From Basidiobolus meristosporus CBS 931.73 (taxonomy: Eukaryota; Basidiobolomycota; Basidiobolomycetes; Basidiobolales; Basidiobolaceae), in NCBI GenBank assembly GCA_002104905.1, contig MCFE01000037.1, positions 124,001-188,000 on the forward strand: DNA of 64,000 nt. Reading direction: 5' to 3'. Each line of letters starts with the position of its first letter. The first letter of the stretch is position 1. Shown in pieces: positions 11,952-23,384 of the stretch. Below the pieces are notes generated by a model. That model had not been told where the DNA came from. It ran no database searches and saw only the letters and a program-made list of their open reading frames with translations. Made by a program: the position numbers and the translations under genes.

Positions 11952-13220
11952 TGCTAAATTGAGTTGGGTGCAACTTGCAACTAATCTTTAATAACACAAT
12001 GTTACCCAAGCAAGCTGGGTCTCTCTTGGTCACAAGCCAGCTTCTACACCATTCATTACAGAAAGCTCACAAACAAGAGCCAGAGTGTACCTACAAGGTG
12101 GACTAGAATTCAGCAGGGAGAAGGAGTATATTGGCTAAATGCTAAGAAGTTCTTTGCAGATATTCAGGAGGTATTCATGACAAAAGTGGTGGCAATCATG
12201 TATGTATGGCAACTGGTGAGTGAACAATGGCAAAGGCCAAGGGGTTCCCACCTTAGTCATGGAAAAAGGGCAATTCCACAGAGATAATTATTGAATGGTG
12301 AATTTTGATGGATTCACTTTTTGAGTGTGAGGTTGGGCTCAATGTTAGTCTTGGGTATAGGTACCTGAACAGGTCAGTTCAATTTGAAATTGAGCTACAA
12401 CTGAAGTTCAAAAGCAAATCAAGCAATTTGCATGCATGAAAAGTAAGAATATTGCTTGTGCCAGGAAGTAAGGACTCTGAAAACAAGGCAATAGCTAATC
12501 AATGTACACAAATGTAGGAGGTGACTAAGTTTCCCAGATCCAATAGTGGGCAAATTGGCAGAGAACCAATCAAAAGCCACTTATGCATAGCTGTGATGAG
12601 AAATTTTGACCAAGTTTTTTATGAAACCTAAGTGCAATTCTTTTAGCAGTCATGGCACAGTGTCCTCACAGCATCTAACCTCTTAGTCACAGGACTTAAA
12701 TTTTGTGATGGCCTTTTGATGGGAGCATCACAGATATTTTTCATAGGGATGAGCTACACTCCAGTGAGGTAAATGACTTTACAGAGAATGGCATTTTGTC
12801 TACCACAGCCTCTATGTCCTTCATTGTAGACAGAGTGGAGATCCTACTGATAGACAAAGCAATAACATCAAGAACAACTGGAGATTCAAGGGAAATAACT
12901 CAGTTTGTATACTTGATAAGTAGGAGCATTGGTTGTGTTTGGAAGTAAGGAGTGTTAGAAAGAGGCAATAGCCAATGAATGCACATAAGCATAGGAATAA
13001 TTGAGTGACAAGGATTGGAGAGTGAGAAAATTGGCAGAGAACCAATCAAAATTCACTGAGGTATTGCATTAAGAAATGTTCTGATCAAGTTTTTTGTGAA
13101 ATCATAGGTGTGATTTTATTTCCATAGTCTTTGCAAGATGTCCTGGGACCATCAATAGTTCTTAAGCATGGGTTTAAAGCTTTTTGACTGCCTTTGGATA
13201 AGATTGTCACAGTTATTTTG
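11952..13220 (+). repeat. Plavaka-element flank and accessory-gene remnants, partly duplicated
   Basis: Bases 11,952-12,130 match the reverse complement of about 340-530, the shared 3' flank of the transposase. Bases 12,200-12,750 match 4,840-5,390, the end of the accessory gene and its trailer. From about 12,751 the sequence restarts with the equivalent of 4,530-4,650 and then repeats the 5,040-5,300 equivalent, so this part is present twice in tandem. No intact ORF remains. Confidence 0.6.
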
Positions 13221-13387
13221 CACTTGGGTCCAGCAATAGCTTGGATTGGATCATAAGAAAGCAGTGAGAGTTTGCACTATAGGAGACAGTATAACTGTGA
13301 GTCAGGAGTATCCCAGAAGTTATCACTCTAATATCACAAGGCAGAAGATCACACCAAATTGGAAATAGCCAAATTTACTTTATCAAT

Positions 13388-13725
13388 GACCTTAAGAAAA
13401 AAATTGAGAAAAGGCCAGCCTAATACCAATATAATGTCAGCAGAATCCGAAGTTTCTCAAAGACAACAGCTCTGAATAGCTCAGGTACTGGCTGTTGGGC
13501 TCACCAGCAGATATATTTTCCTTACAGAGGCTAGGCCAGCTATTAATCATACCAAACTTGGTAGTTGGCTCATCCCTCCTTCTGCCAAAAATTGCAATTG
13601 AAAATTGGAGGAAAAAGCACCAGCTGAACATTAGCAAGCTACCATTGAAATGCTAGCAGTATATTGGCTGAGAATTAGATGAATTCCAAGTTTGAGATTT
13701 TTCATATGGAAGCAGTTCAAATGCT
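13388..13725. repeat. Short non-coding repeat inserted in Copia remnant, copy 1
   Basis: This is a segment of about 330 bp absent from the Copia copy at the corresponding point, between the words atcaatga and acttggcctatgcc. It begins ccttaagaaaaaaattgag, contains ctcaggtactggct, and ends near tttttcatatgg. The same sequence recurs at 14,338-14,650. It has no ORF and could be a SINE-like or other non-autonomous element. Confidence 0.5.
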
Positions 13726-14337
13726 CAGTCTAGAAGTATCCAAACTTAGTATATGCCTATTCAGTCCACATTGATGAACCCCAAAAGTAGAACCGGCCAT
13801 AAATAGCTGTCAGACAAAGTGTTGAAGATTGGCAATGACTGCAAACATCAAGCCTGGATGGAAATTCAAGCTTGGCACTTGGTCAAATACAAAATCAATC
13901 AAAAATTAATTAGATGGTGATTGGACTTCTAGATAAGGTACAAGGCTGATGGTACAAGTGAAAGATGAAATCAAGACTTATTGTCAAAGAATAGTCTCAA
14001 AAAAAATGACAAGACTATTCTGAAGCCTTTGTCCTGGTAGCCAAGCTTAATTCCATAAGACTGGTATTTGCTATTGCAGCCAAATATATGTTTTTTACTC
14101 ATCAAATAGATGTAAAAGCTGCTCTCTTGAAAGGGGAACAGTCACCCAAGTTTGAAATGAACTATGAACTCACACTTGGAATCCCTATGTCTCAGAAGCA
14201 GTACTGTGGACTACAGGATTTTCTTTAAGCCAGAAGGTGCAATTCCTGCTTTATTAATGCCATATATGAATAATTTCATTATAGTCACAAATAACCACAA
14301 AATATTACAAGTTACTAAATCCAGCCTATCTAAGCCC

Positions 14338-14650
14338 TGAGAAAGCAATTAAGAAAAGGTCAGTTGAATCCCATCATAATATCTGGTGAATTCTAAGCGG
14401 TTCAAATCCAGCACTCTCAATATCTCAGGTACTGGCTATTTGCCTGACAAGCAAATGTATTTTCCAAGAGGAGACTAGGCCAACCAGCTTTCATACCAGA
14501 CTTAATATCAGCTGCGCACTACTACCATCCAAAATTGCAGTTTGGAGCTTGAACAATAAACTGGTTGAATACCAGCAAAATACCATTGGAATACCAGCAG
14601 AAAATTAGATGAGATCCCAGTTTCAGATTTTTCATATGGAAGGAGTTCAA
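14338..14650. repeat. Short non-coding repeat inserted in Copia remnant, copy 2
   Basis: This segment splits the Copia sequence between agcctatctaag and gagttcaagatg, words that are contiguous in the element at 9,250. It begins ccctgagaaagcaattaag, contains the same ctcaggtactggct core, and ends at tttttcatatgg. An aag repeated at both edges could be a short target duplication. Confidence 0.55.
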
Positions 14651-15286
14651 GATGTTCAATCTAGGAGTGCTCAGTTACTGCTTAGAGATAGGGTTCACTG
14701 TAGACAGAAGTACCTGAACTATCACCTAAGTTAGCATAAGTATATTCATAATATATTAAAGAAGTAGCAAATTCAAGACTGTAAGCCAGCAACTACCCCA
14801 ATGGAGACAAACATTTACTTGGTCAAACCTCAACCAAGTCAAGAGAGCCATGTACCATCTGAAACCCAGACCTCCCTTACCAATTATGATGGACAGTCCC
14901 ATGTATATCATGCTAGGCACATATCCAGAGATCTTATATTCAATGGGAGCTGTCAGCAGCATAAATAGAACTATGGATCTGATCAGTTGAGCAGATTTTT
15001 AGGTACCTAAAAGGAACTGCTGATATCTACTATGTGCTAATGCTACACCTATAAGTACTCAGAACAGGGTCTTTTGGGATACTCTAATGCTGATTGGGGA
15101 AAAACTTGGAAGGCAGAAGATCCATCATGTAATACATCATTCTGGACCATACAGGAGCATTGTCATGGAATTCAAGAAAGCAAACAACCATGGCACTTTC
15201 CACCACAGAGGTGGAGTATATGCTAGCCTGTGAGGCTGCAAAAGAAGCAATGCAGCTAAGAAAGCTTTTTAAAGACATAGGCTTAT

Positions 15287-15614
15287 GCCTAGATATTCAC
15301 CCAACCTGGTCACTTGTATTATTACCTACAAATCTTAGAGAATGCCAGCCAAATTCCTTGCTGGGATTTACTTAGAATATCTTCACCAAAACATCAGGTA
15401 CCCAGAACATCAAATTTTGATACATTGTCCAAACAGTCCCAAATGTTGCACTCATGCTCTTGTAGCCTTGCTAAGCATATACTGGGTGTTTGTTTTGCCA
15501 AGAACATGTAAAAGTATAAATACTACTTTTACATTCAATAAATCATTAAGTGAAAACCACATAATCTACTTGTCCTCCCAATCACTTCCAATGTTTCCAA
15601 AAACTCTTACAACA
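15287..15614 (+). repeat. Copia 3' LTR remnant, 5'-truncated
   Basis: It matches the LTR at 10,180-10,528 from its atattcacc word to the ttacaaca end. It lacks the first ~30 bp and is joined directly to the RNase H remnant, so the end of pol and the LTR start were deleted. Confidence 0.75.
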
Positions 15615-16159
15615 ATCATGACAGTCAGCTCCACAGGCTGTAATCTAAGTAACTCAGTTCATGGGCTATTTATGTGCAAGTACAAAGCTTACAACAAATG
15701 AAAGTAGCTGAGTGCTGAATAGGAGGGAGTATTCTATTGCTCCATAGCATATCAAGAATTGATAGATATGCACTTTACTGAAACTGTTAAAGCAACTATG
15801 TGAGTAAGCAGTAGAGGAGAATGGAGAGATGAATGCAGTGGCAATGTGCTTGTAGGCAGGCTGATACTTCCCAACCGTTTCATTCATCCTATAATTCCAC
15901 AGGACATGAAACATGCCCTTCAAACTCAGTGGTGAAACACTATTTGGCAACATTGATCTGGTGTGGAATTGTAAAGTGCGATTATAAAAGAGGCAGATTC
16001 TCTATGCTAACATACAGGCTACAATTTCCGAGTGGTGGCATGGCCAAGTGGCTTACATCAAATGCTGGCTTAGTTTCCGTCGACCAAACGACCATGATAG
16101 CATTGCAATGAAGAGAAATGCGGTTTGATTCTAGTGTTTATTATGAACCGGTGGTATGG
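15615..16159. other. Intergenic, nothing recognised
   Basis: This is the transition from transposon-rich sequence to host genes. No convincing ORF, RNA gene or repeat was seen. A tRNA-like A-box word (tggccaagtgg) near 16,042 is discussed under rejected items. Confidence 0.5.
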
Positions 16160-17496
16160 TTAAGCATGGATATTGCATCCAAGAGTTCTTTGAATTAGCA
16201 GACCCGCTACTCGTTTCACATCACACTCCATGAACACCTCCACCCGATTTAGGGACACAGTCCAGTTGCTGGGATCCGCTTGGTTGGTCCCATCCTCGAC
16301 GACGCTGCTCGCAACCCCCTCTTGCATCGACTTGGACCAGAAGCGACGATCCCGGACACACATGCCGCGTGTGATATGACCTTCATCCTCCACCCGGATG
16401 TCAAGCCATTTACTCACCCAACCACCTTCAACGAGCGCATCGTTGGTGATGTCCACGAAACCCGCCATACAGCTAGGATCGTGAAGTTGGATGGAATCCC
16501 AGTTGAATTTGGCCTTCATATTGGAGGCAGGATGTTGGAGTAACTGGGCGAAAAAGGCCCCTGCTGGCGTCCGAAGGGTCCCGATCGGGTCCTGGATAGT
16601 CTTACTCGACAGGGACACCGATCCGGTCAAATCAGTGGGGAAGAGACGGATGTGGATGGGCAAGGTGGTCTCCACTTCTTGGTACTTTCGGTGGATGTCT
16701 GGGTGGAAGCCGCGAGAGGCGTTCATCACAATGGCCGCCGCGTGTGGGTCGGCGTAGAAGTTGAACTCGGCCACGGCGGTCACGTTTCCGGGCACGTCCA
16801 CTGCACCGCCCATGATACAGATCTGCTTCGCGCGGCCCATAGTCACCCTGTCCTTCTGCAGGGCCAACGCGATGTTGGTTAGCGGGCCAAGCGCCACGAT
16901 GGATACGGTGAATGGTGGGTTCGACTTGAGCTGGTGCAGTATCTCGTCCACGGCGTTACGACGGGTGGCTTGGTAGTACTTCGGTAGGTGCTGGGGATCT
17001 TCACCGAGGTTCACGGCCATCTCGTCGGACTTCTCGGCAGCCTTCTTGAACCAGATATGCTTCCACTCCTCCGGGGCCAAGTCGGGCATGCTTTCGTGGA
17101 TATTTCCCAGGCCATCCTGACCATGGAAATACTCGGCGGAAAACGGTTCGCACTTCATAGGCTTCTCGGCACCTAGATAGACGCGGTTAGGATTGTCTGG
17201 CAACGAAACTGGCAGGGTGATGTGGGGAAGGTTTGCCGCCTACCAAGCGCAATCACCGGGACCTGTTTCTCGAAAACCCCGAGGCCCGTTTTCTGCCTGT
17301 GTAGGCGCTCTTCCTCCATCACCTTCAGTAAGGCGACCAGATTTTTGGAACTGTTCTCAAGGCAGGTGTTCCCGTGGGTTAGGGTGCAGGCAAGTATTTC
17401 TAAGTTGGGTGAGGTGATGGCATACGCAATAGCCAGAGTGTCGTCGATACCAGGGTCGGTATCGATGATCAGCTTGGAAGGTTGAGGGATGGACAT
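16160..17496 (-). CDS. Nucleoside hydrolase (IunH family), copy 1
   Basis: Exons are 17,496-17,244 and 17,172-16,160, with a 71-bp intron (gtaggc...ctag) inside a Gly codon. The predicted product is 421 aa. The start at 17,496 is chosen because the paralogue at 20,680-22,013 starts at the equivalent place; an upstream in-frame ATG at 17,577 exists. The Ca-binding motif DTDPGIDD is at residues 12-19, followed by the family signatures LACTLTHGNTCLEN, ALGPLTNIALAL and IMGGAVDVPGNVTAVAEFNF. These enzymes split inosine, uridine and related nucleosides into ribose and free base. Purine bases so released can feed urate formation. The protein is longer than bacterial IunH (about 310 aa), with an acidic insertion after the first exon. 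It shares an identical 278-bp tract with copy 2. Confidence 0.92.
16635..16912. repeat. Identical tract shared by the two nucleoside hydrolases (copy 1)
   Basis: All 278 bases equal 21,155-21,432 at an offset of 4,520, read line by line. Sequence on both sides diverges at once, including at synonymous sites. Such an abrupt block is the signature of gene conversion. Confidence 0.85.
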
Positions 17497-18970
17497 TTGG
17501 GGAACCTGGTTCTTGGGTGGAGCTTTTATCTGCTCCGACTGGGAGTATTTTCCCCCTATGGATATACACTGGAACATTTACTCAGCATGAGTAACCCGCC
17601 ATCACCGCTGTAATGAGGATGGCTGTGCCCATTTGATCATAACATCCTAATGGAGTAGATATTCTATACATTTCCTGATTGTTTAGGGCTGGCAATATAT
17701 ATGTATATGATTGACGGGTCATCCATTTCCCACGGTTTATTTCATGAAAATTGTCATATTGGTGTGGTCAGGTAAACAAGGCCATTTCCTTTGCAGACCC
17801 TATGAGCCAAATGCACCTACTAGTTTGAATCCCCTCTTTCCCCCGCCAGCCTAACCTTGTGGAGATTGAGTCTATTGACTTTACCAAGCTTCCCCTTGTT
17901 TCCGGAAAGTCCCGATATTGCGCGTCAGCGACAGCCAGAGCTGTGTGCGATGCTTGTAAAGACTATATGGGAGCCACCCAACCACTTGTTCGCCCACCCA
18001 GGTGGCCCATGTTCATCGCTCCTTGTGAACTGCATGATAAAGGCTCCAGTCCAAGACAGCTTGGCCAGGATTTTTAGCGAGATCAAAGGTTGACTAGCCC
18101 AGAATCCCCAGTTGAAACCGGTTTGGTCAATTGCTCTTGGGCCACGTGAGCAGCATCCACAATGGAATCGTGACAGCGTTTGATCCTTGACGCATGGGCT
18201 AATGTGCACCATCTTTCTACTTGGAATCTCATCTTACAGTCCGATGACGAGAACGCACGGCGCATAGCTAGGCCAGGATGTCGAGCTGTTCCTCGGGACA
18301 ATATGCGTAAGTCTGGATGGACCCGGTGCTAAACAGCAACCTACCCCTCAACGCATGAGCGATGCATACGATGTGCAAGAGGCGCCAATGCCCACTCACT
18401 CTGACCGAATCGCATGGGACACCCACCACTGGCCGATTTTAGCAAAGATGGAGACTGGTGGCAGGGCAGTGACAGCTGGACATCGGCTTTTCTTCCACTA
18501 GGAAGCTGGATGCGAGCCAAGCCGATCCGATGTTGGAAAGCAATACACCTTCCATCCGATCCCCATTGGTCGCTCATGTGATTCCAAGGTTCTCCACCCA
18601 ATTGAGAAGAGTCTGCCCTGGGCCGTATGATTGGCTCAATGTGGGGGGTCGTTGATTGGAGCATATGGAATCAACCCAAACGATGTCAGAACATCTGGAG
18701 CACTGCATATGGTTGCTAGATCATCTGCCAGCATTCTGTGGGTGGTGGGGGAGGATGGGAATGGTCTGCGGAGAATAGTGAGTGATTGAAATGTTCCATG
18801 CACCAACCTCACAACTGCGCCGATGTTCAAGTGATGAGAATCCCATTTCAATCCAAATTTATTATATAAATCGACCAGGTGGGTTCACATTTGGAAGTCC
18901 CCATCACTGCTTTGCTCGTTTTCCACCCATCCCCACTTCTCCATAACCACCAGCATTCCACTACTTTACC
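17497..18970. other. Intergenic, nothing recognised
   Basis: This 1.5-kb gap separates the divergent nucleoside hydrolase and transporter genes and so holds both promoters. Short ORFs occur on both strands but none shows a recognisable domain or consistent frame. A tttattatataaat run at 18,858-18,870 lies about 100 bp before the transporter ATG and is its likely TATA box. Confidence 0.4.
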
Positions 18971-20490
18971 ATGACCCAATATTCACCTGTCAAAGACAGG
19001 GAGTTGCCCGAGGAGGTTGATGTCGAGCGTCGCCACAGCGATGCCTCGCCCCTGTTGGGCCAGGGGTCTTCCTCTTCGCAAAAAGCCTTTCCGGTCGCTG
19101 ACGCTCCCCAAGCGACGGTTTTCTCCTCCTGCATCAATCTGGCGAATACCATCTTGGGAGCGGGGATGTTTGCCATGGTTAGTTTTCAAGTATTGTCCGC
19201 TGTCACGAAACCGAATTGTAGTCTAACCAAACCCACCCCAGCCCTCCGCCATCGCCTCCGTGGGTTTGTTGATAGGTTCTGGCTTGATCGGGTTTTCGGG
19301 CTGCGCCTCCGGGCTTGGGCTTTATCTGCTTGCACGTTGCGCCAGCCGGGTCGACGGACGTAACGCCTCCTTCAACACCATCTCGCTGTTGAGTTATCCT
19401 GACGCCGCGATCTGGTTCGACTCGGCCATTGCCATAAAGTGTTTCGGTGTGAGCATCTCGTACCTGATTGTCATTGGGGACCTGATGCCCGAGGTGATGG
19501 ATTGGTTCGGTGTGGGTTCGGCGTACAAATTCCTGCTTGACCGCCGGTTCTGGATCACGGTGTTTATGCTCTTCATAATCCCACTCACGTTCTTAAGGAA
19601 GTTGGATTCGTTAAGGTACACAAGCTTCGTTGCGCTGAGCGCGGTGGTATATCTGCTGATCATCGTGGTGTACCACTATGTGGACCCCGAGCGACCTTCT
19701 CCACCACCGGAAGAGATTCACTGGGTGAACTTCAGTGAGAAGTTCTTGGCTCGGTTCCCGATCTTTGTTTTCGCCTTCACCTGTCATCAAAATATCTTCA
19801 CCGTGTACAACGAGCTTCACGACAACTCGGACAGACAGGTGAACTCGGTCATCTACTACTCCATCGGGGCGTCTTTTCTGGTGTACCAGACGGTTGGCGT
19901 CCTCGGGTACTTGACGTTTGGTGACCACGTGTTGGGCAACATCATCAAGATGTACGACAACGGCTTGGTGTTAACTATCGGCCGATTCGCACTTGTCATC
20001 TTGGTCATGTTCTCTTACCCGTTGCAAGCGCATCCCTGTCGTGCATCGGTCGATAAGGTGTTGAACGTGGCGTTCCATACAAATCTCGAGGTCCCACAAT
20101 ATGAGGAAGAAGACGGCAAGCCCGATGATACCCCACAGCCTCACTCATACGAGATATCGAACCTTCGGTTCTTCACCATCACGCCCATCATCATTGTAAG
20201 CACCTACCTGATCGCCATTTCCGTGTCGCAGTTAGACTTGGTAAGCCCACAAGTATCCATCTCAAGTGAACCATTAGATGATTAACCCTTTACTGGTCGA
20301 CTAGGTCCTTTCCTTTGTTGGCTCCACAGGATCGACCGCCATCTCGTTCATCCTCCCTGGTCTCTTCTACACCAAGATTCATCAGAACGACCCATGGAAC
20401 CTCACCCGGATCTTGGCCGTGATGCTCCTCGTTTACGGGGTGTGTGTGATGACCATTTGCCTTAGCTACAACATCTACCACTTGTTCTAA
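18971..20490 (+). CDS. Vacuolar-type amino acid transporter (AAAP/AVT family)
   Basis: Exons are 18,971-19,177, 19,242-20,240 and 20,305-20,490, all phase 0 with GT-AG borders, giving 463 aa. A hydrophilic N-terminus of about 50 residues (with DASPLLGQG) precedes the first membrane segment and the family block NLANTILGAGMFAM/PSAIAS, which spans intron 1. About ten further hydrophobic segments follow, with a conserved PIFVFAFTCHQNIFTVYNEL block and an acidic loop (YEEEDGKPDD) before the last helices. This matches SLC38-like and yeast AVT5/6-like proteins, which move amino acids across the vacuolar membrane. Substrate and membrane are inferred from the family. The gene sits between two purine nucleosidase genes, but a functional link is not shown. 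Confidence 0.9.
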
Positions 20491-20679
20491 AGGACCATCC
20501 ATGTCGGTCCAACCACCCCCACCACCCCCACCCCTTCACCTCACCACGTCTGTACCTTGCCATCCGATTAACCAGATACTGATTGTTATACATAGTTCGA
20601 ATGTTAATATTTAATTAAATTAGCCCACATTTAGTTCCACTACCTCTTCCGACAATGATACAAACTTCGAGAGACCCGT

Positions 20680-22013
20680 TTATGCGTGAATGTTACAGCC
20701 AAGCGTCCTTTCGATCAGCAAACTGGCCGCCCGCTTCTCGTCACACTTCAGGAACACCTCGACCCGGTTCAGCGATACGGTCCAGTTGCTGGGATCCGCT
20801 TGGTTGGTCCCATCCTCGACGGCGCTGCTCGCAATACCCTCTTGCATGGACTCGGACCAGACTCGACGGTCCCGGACACACATGCCGCGTGTGAGGTGAC
20901 CTTCGTCCTCCACCCGGATGTCGAGCCATTTGCTGGCCCAACCGCCTTCGACAAGAGCGTCGTTTGCGGTATCCACGAAGCCGACCATGCAAGTTGGATC
21001 ATGAAGCTCGATGAAATCCTGATCGTAATGGGACTTCATGATGGATGCGGGGTACTTGAGGAGCCTGCTGAAGAAATGGCCCGCCGGGGTCTCGAGGGAG
21101 CCGATGGGGTGCTCGATGGCGGCGTTTGGTAGGGATACGTTGCCGGTCAAGTCGGTGGGGAAGAGACGGATGTGGATGGGCAAGGTGGTCTCCACTTCTT
21201 GGTACTTTCGGTGGATGTCTGGGTGGAAGCCGCGAGAGGCGTTCATCACAATGGCCGCCGCGTGTGGGTCGGCGTAGAAGTTGAACTCGGCCACGGCGGT
21301 CACGTTTCCGGGCACGTCCACTGCACCGCCCATGATACAGATCTGCTTCGCGCGGCCCATAGTCACCCTGTCCTTCTGCAGGGCCAACGCGATGTTGGTT
21401 AGCGGGCCAAGCGCCACGATGGATACGGTGAAAGGTGGGTTCGACTTGAGCTGGTGCAACATCTCGTCCACCGCGTGGCGATGGGTGGTTTGGTAGTACT
21501 TTGGCAGGGTCTCGGGGTCTTCGCCGAGTTGCTTGGCCACCTCATCCGACTCTTCAGCCGCCTTCTTGATCCAGATTTGCTTCCACTCCTCCGGCACCAA
21601 GTCGGGAACACTCTCGTGAATATTTCCCAGACCGTCTCGACCGTGGAAGAATTCGGCGAACAGGGTATCGTGCTTCAACGGCTTCTCGGCACCTAGACAA
21701 CACCGGCCAGAGGTTAGAAAGGGAGGCAAGAGGAACCAAGATGCACCACTGAACACTTACCAAGCGCGATCACCGGAACATGTTTCTTGAAAGTTCCGGT
21801 GCCGAGTTTCTCTCTGTAGAGACGCTCCTCCTCCATCACCTTCAGCAAGGCGACAAGGTTCTTGGAGCAGTTTTCGAGGCAGGTGTTTCCGTGGGTAAGG
21901 GTGCAGGCCAGGATATCGAGGTTGGGTGAGGTGATGGCATATCCGATGGCTAGGATGTCGTCGATGCCGGGGTCGGTATCGATGATCACTTTGGATAGCT
22001 CGGAGTTGGTCAT
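20680..22013 (-). CDS. Nucleoside hydrolase (IunH family), copy 2
   Basis: Exons are 22,013-21,761 and 21,692-20,680, with a 68-bp intron at exactly the same codon as copy 1. The product is also 421 aa. It starts MTNSELSKVIIDTDPGIDD and has all the signatures listed for copy 1. The enzyme hydrolyses the N-glycosidic bond of nucleosides and is presumed cytosolic, since no signal peptide is seen. The two copies differ at many positions outside the shared tract (for example MKCEPF versus LKHDTL after the intron). Its start codon lies upstream of the uricase array, about 480 bp from the first uricase stop codon. Confidence 0.92.
21155..21432. repeat. Identical tract shared by the two nucleoside hydrolases (copy 2)
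   Basis: Identical over 278 bases to 16,635-16,912; see that entry. In the protein it covers the region from the QEVETTLP segment back to ALGPLTNIALALQKD. Confidence 0.85.
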
Positions 22014-22490
22014 TTTCTTGAAAAAATATTATGGTGGTTGCGGTGGGCTCATCGAGCTTTTATTTTACCATCGCCATGTCCAGGTATGCGGCAATCAAGG
22101 CTCCACTTCCTCAGGCTCCCCCGGTGGATCACCCAAAATCACCCTTCATCTGTACAAATCCGGCAGGTCCATTCAATCTGGAATACTTCCTGAAGTTAAA
22201 TGCATTTGAATGTTACCGGTTTTGGTGCCGGGTTCACTGCGATGTCAATCCCACTCATATATTAGGTTACACTCAAGGATCCCATGAGCAACCCGTTTCA
22301 ACCAATCTTTCTTTGCTCCCGACTGAAACTAGCAAATTGATCGGTTTGGGTGGAATTTTCCTACAGAACAAAGAAATTTGCGCGCACGAGATCTAGGTTT
22401 AATTGGGTTTATTATGCTGAGCTGGATGTTCAAGTGTTGGTGATGAACGATGAATGCAATTTAATTACGGGTCAACATTGATTAGTCAAG
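22014..22490. other. Intergenic between nucleoside hydrolase and uricase array
   Basis: This holds the promoter of the nucleoside hydrolase (transcribed leftwards) and the 3' flank of the first uricase. A 121-codon open stretch at 22,031-22,396 has no recognisable motif and is not called. Confidence 0.4.
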
Positions 22491-23384
22491 TTACTGGCGG
22501 CGAGCAATGGTGGCGGTGATGTAGCCAGAGGGGTCACTGATGGGTTGGAAAATGTCCATGTCCTTGCCCTCGTTGGGGAGGTTGAAAGGTTTCAAGTTAA
22601 CGCTGATGTAGTGCTTGTTGGGAAGAGCATAGCTGATCTCGGTGACATCCACATTCTCGGCCAAAACCTTCTCGCCCATCTTGTACATGGTGGCTTGAAC
22701 AGAGGCAGAGTCATCAGTGGCGAAGGTGCCGAGGGTGATTTCACGAACGCTGCCGGCGATCTCGTCGAAAGGAATCTCCTCGATCTTGGACTTCTCCAAG
22801 TTATAGGTCCATTTGGCATCGACACTGGTGGAGAAGATACGGTCGGTGGCATCTTGGAGAGTGGTATTCTCACAACGATGGAAGTTGGTGAATGAGGAGC
22901 CGGTGGACTTCAACACAAGAAGGTCCTTGAGGCGAGACTCAATGGACACCTTTCCATCACGGGAGACAGTCAACTCAACACGTCTGGTTTCGTCACCATC
23001 ACGAAGGAAGGAGTGGGGGTGGAGTTGGCCATCGATGTTGACACGGGTCCAGCGGTGTTGGACGAGCTTGATGTATACATGGTCAACATGGGAGTATCTG
23101 TTGATGAAGTGTTGGCCGATCTCGTAACCGAAACGCTCGATGGTTTGAACATTATCAGACTTCTTGGCAAGAACATAGACGGTGTTCTTGACAGTGTCAG
23201 TGGGGACGACAACTGAGTTGTCAGCCTCGGTGTAGGAGGTCTCGAACTTGCCATCGAGGAGGACTTGAGCGGTGAGCTCAATAACATCATGCCAGTTCTT
23301 GGTGTGACGGATGACCTTGGTGACGCGCACCTTGGTCTTACCGTAGGCTTGTTTCTTCAAGTAGGCACCAGAGTTAGCAGACAT
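22491..23384 (-). CDS. UOX: Urate oxidase, type A, copy A1
   Basis: This intronless gene encodes 297 aa. The start MSANSGAYLKK matches the other type A genes; an in-frame ATG 39 bp upstream would add 13 residues. Urate oxidase converts urate, oxygen and water to 5-hydroxyisourate and hydrogen peroxide; the active enzyme is a tetramer of two tandem T-fold domains. Catalytic positions known from Aspergillus flavus are present: Lys in AYGK (~16), Thr-Asp in VPTDTVKNT (~62-63), Phe in TGSSF (~165), Arg in DRIF (~182), Gln in SVQATMY (~230) and Asn-x-His in LPNKHY (~256-258). It ends ARRQ, one residue longer than its sisters, with no SKL-type peroxisomal signal. It differs from A2 and A3 at several sites (AENVDVTE, HYISVN) and resembles the distal A4-A8 group there. 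Confidence 0.96.
   Translation of the reverse strand: MSANSGAYLKKQAYGKTKVRVTKVIRHTKNWHDVIELTAQVLLDGKFETSYTEADNSVVVPTDTVKNTVYVLAKKSDNVQTIERFGYEIGQHFINRYSHVDHVYIKLVQHRWTRVNIDGQLHPHSFLRDGDETRRVELTVSRDGKVSIESRLKDLLVLKSTGSSFTNFHRCENTTLQDATDRIFSTSVDAKWTYNLEKSKIEEIPFDEIAGSVREITLGTFATDDSASVQATMYKMGEKVLAENVDVTEISYALPNKHYISVNLKPFNLPNEGKDMDIFQPISDPSGYITATIARRQ

Larger units (their letters stand above)
13230..15286 (+). pseudogene. Highly degraded Copia pol remnant
   Basis: The DNA aligns by eye with the Copia pol at 8,450-9,900. It includes the start of reverse transcriptase (about 13,740-14,130), the stretch before the YVDD region (14,250-14,335), and RNase H (15,060-15,286, with ALSTTEVEYMLACEAAKEAM). 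Every frame is full of stops. Two short repeat insertions interrupt it (see 13,388 and 14,338). It is clearly older than the Copia copy at 5.8-10.5 kb. Confidence 0.7.

Noticed and set aside
16030-16125. tRNA-like sequence with an A-box word (tggccaagtgg) and a B-box-like word (ggtttgattct)
   Set aside because: The acceptor and T stems do not pair and the spacing is too long for a normal tRNA. At most it is a decayed tRNA-derived fragment.
17857-18851. Several ORFs of 70-107 codons on both strands between the nucleoside hydrolase and the transporter
   Set aside because: The frames conflict, no domain is recognisable, and no consistent exon chain could be built.
22031-22396. 121-codon open stretch upstream of nucleoside hydrolase copy 2
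   Set aside because: It overlaps the expected promoter, has no recognisable motif, and no equivalent beside copy 1.
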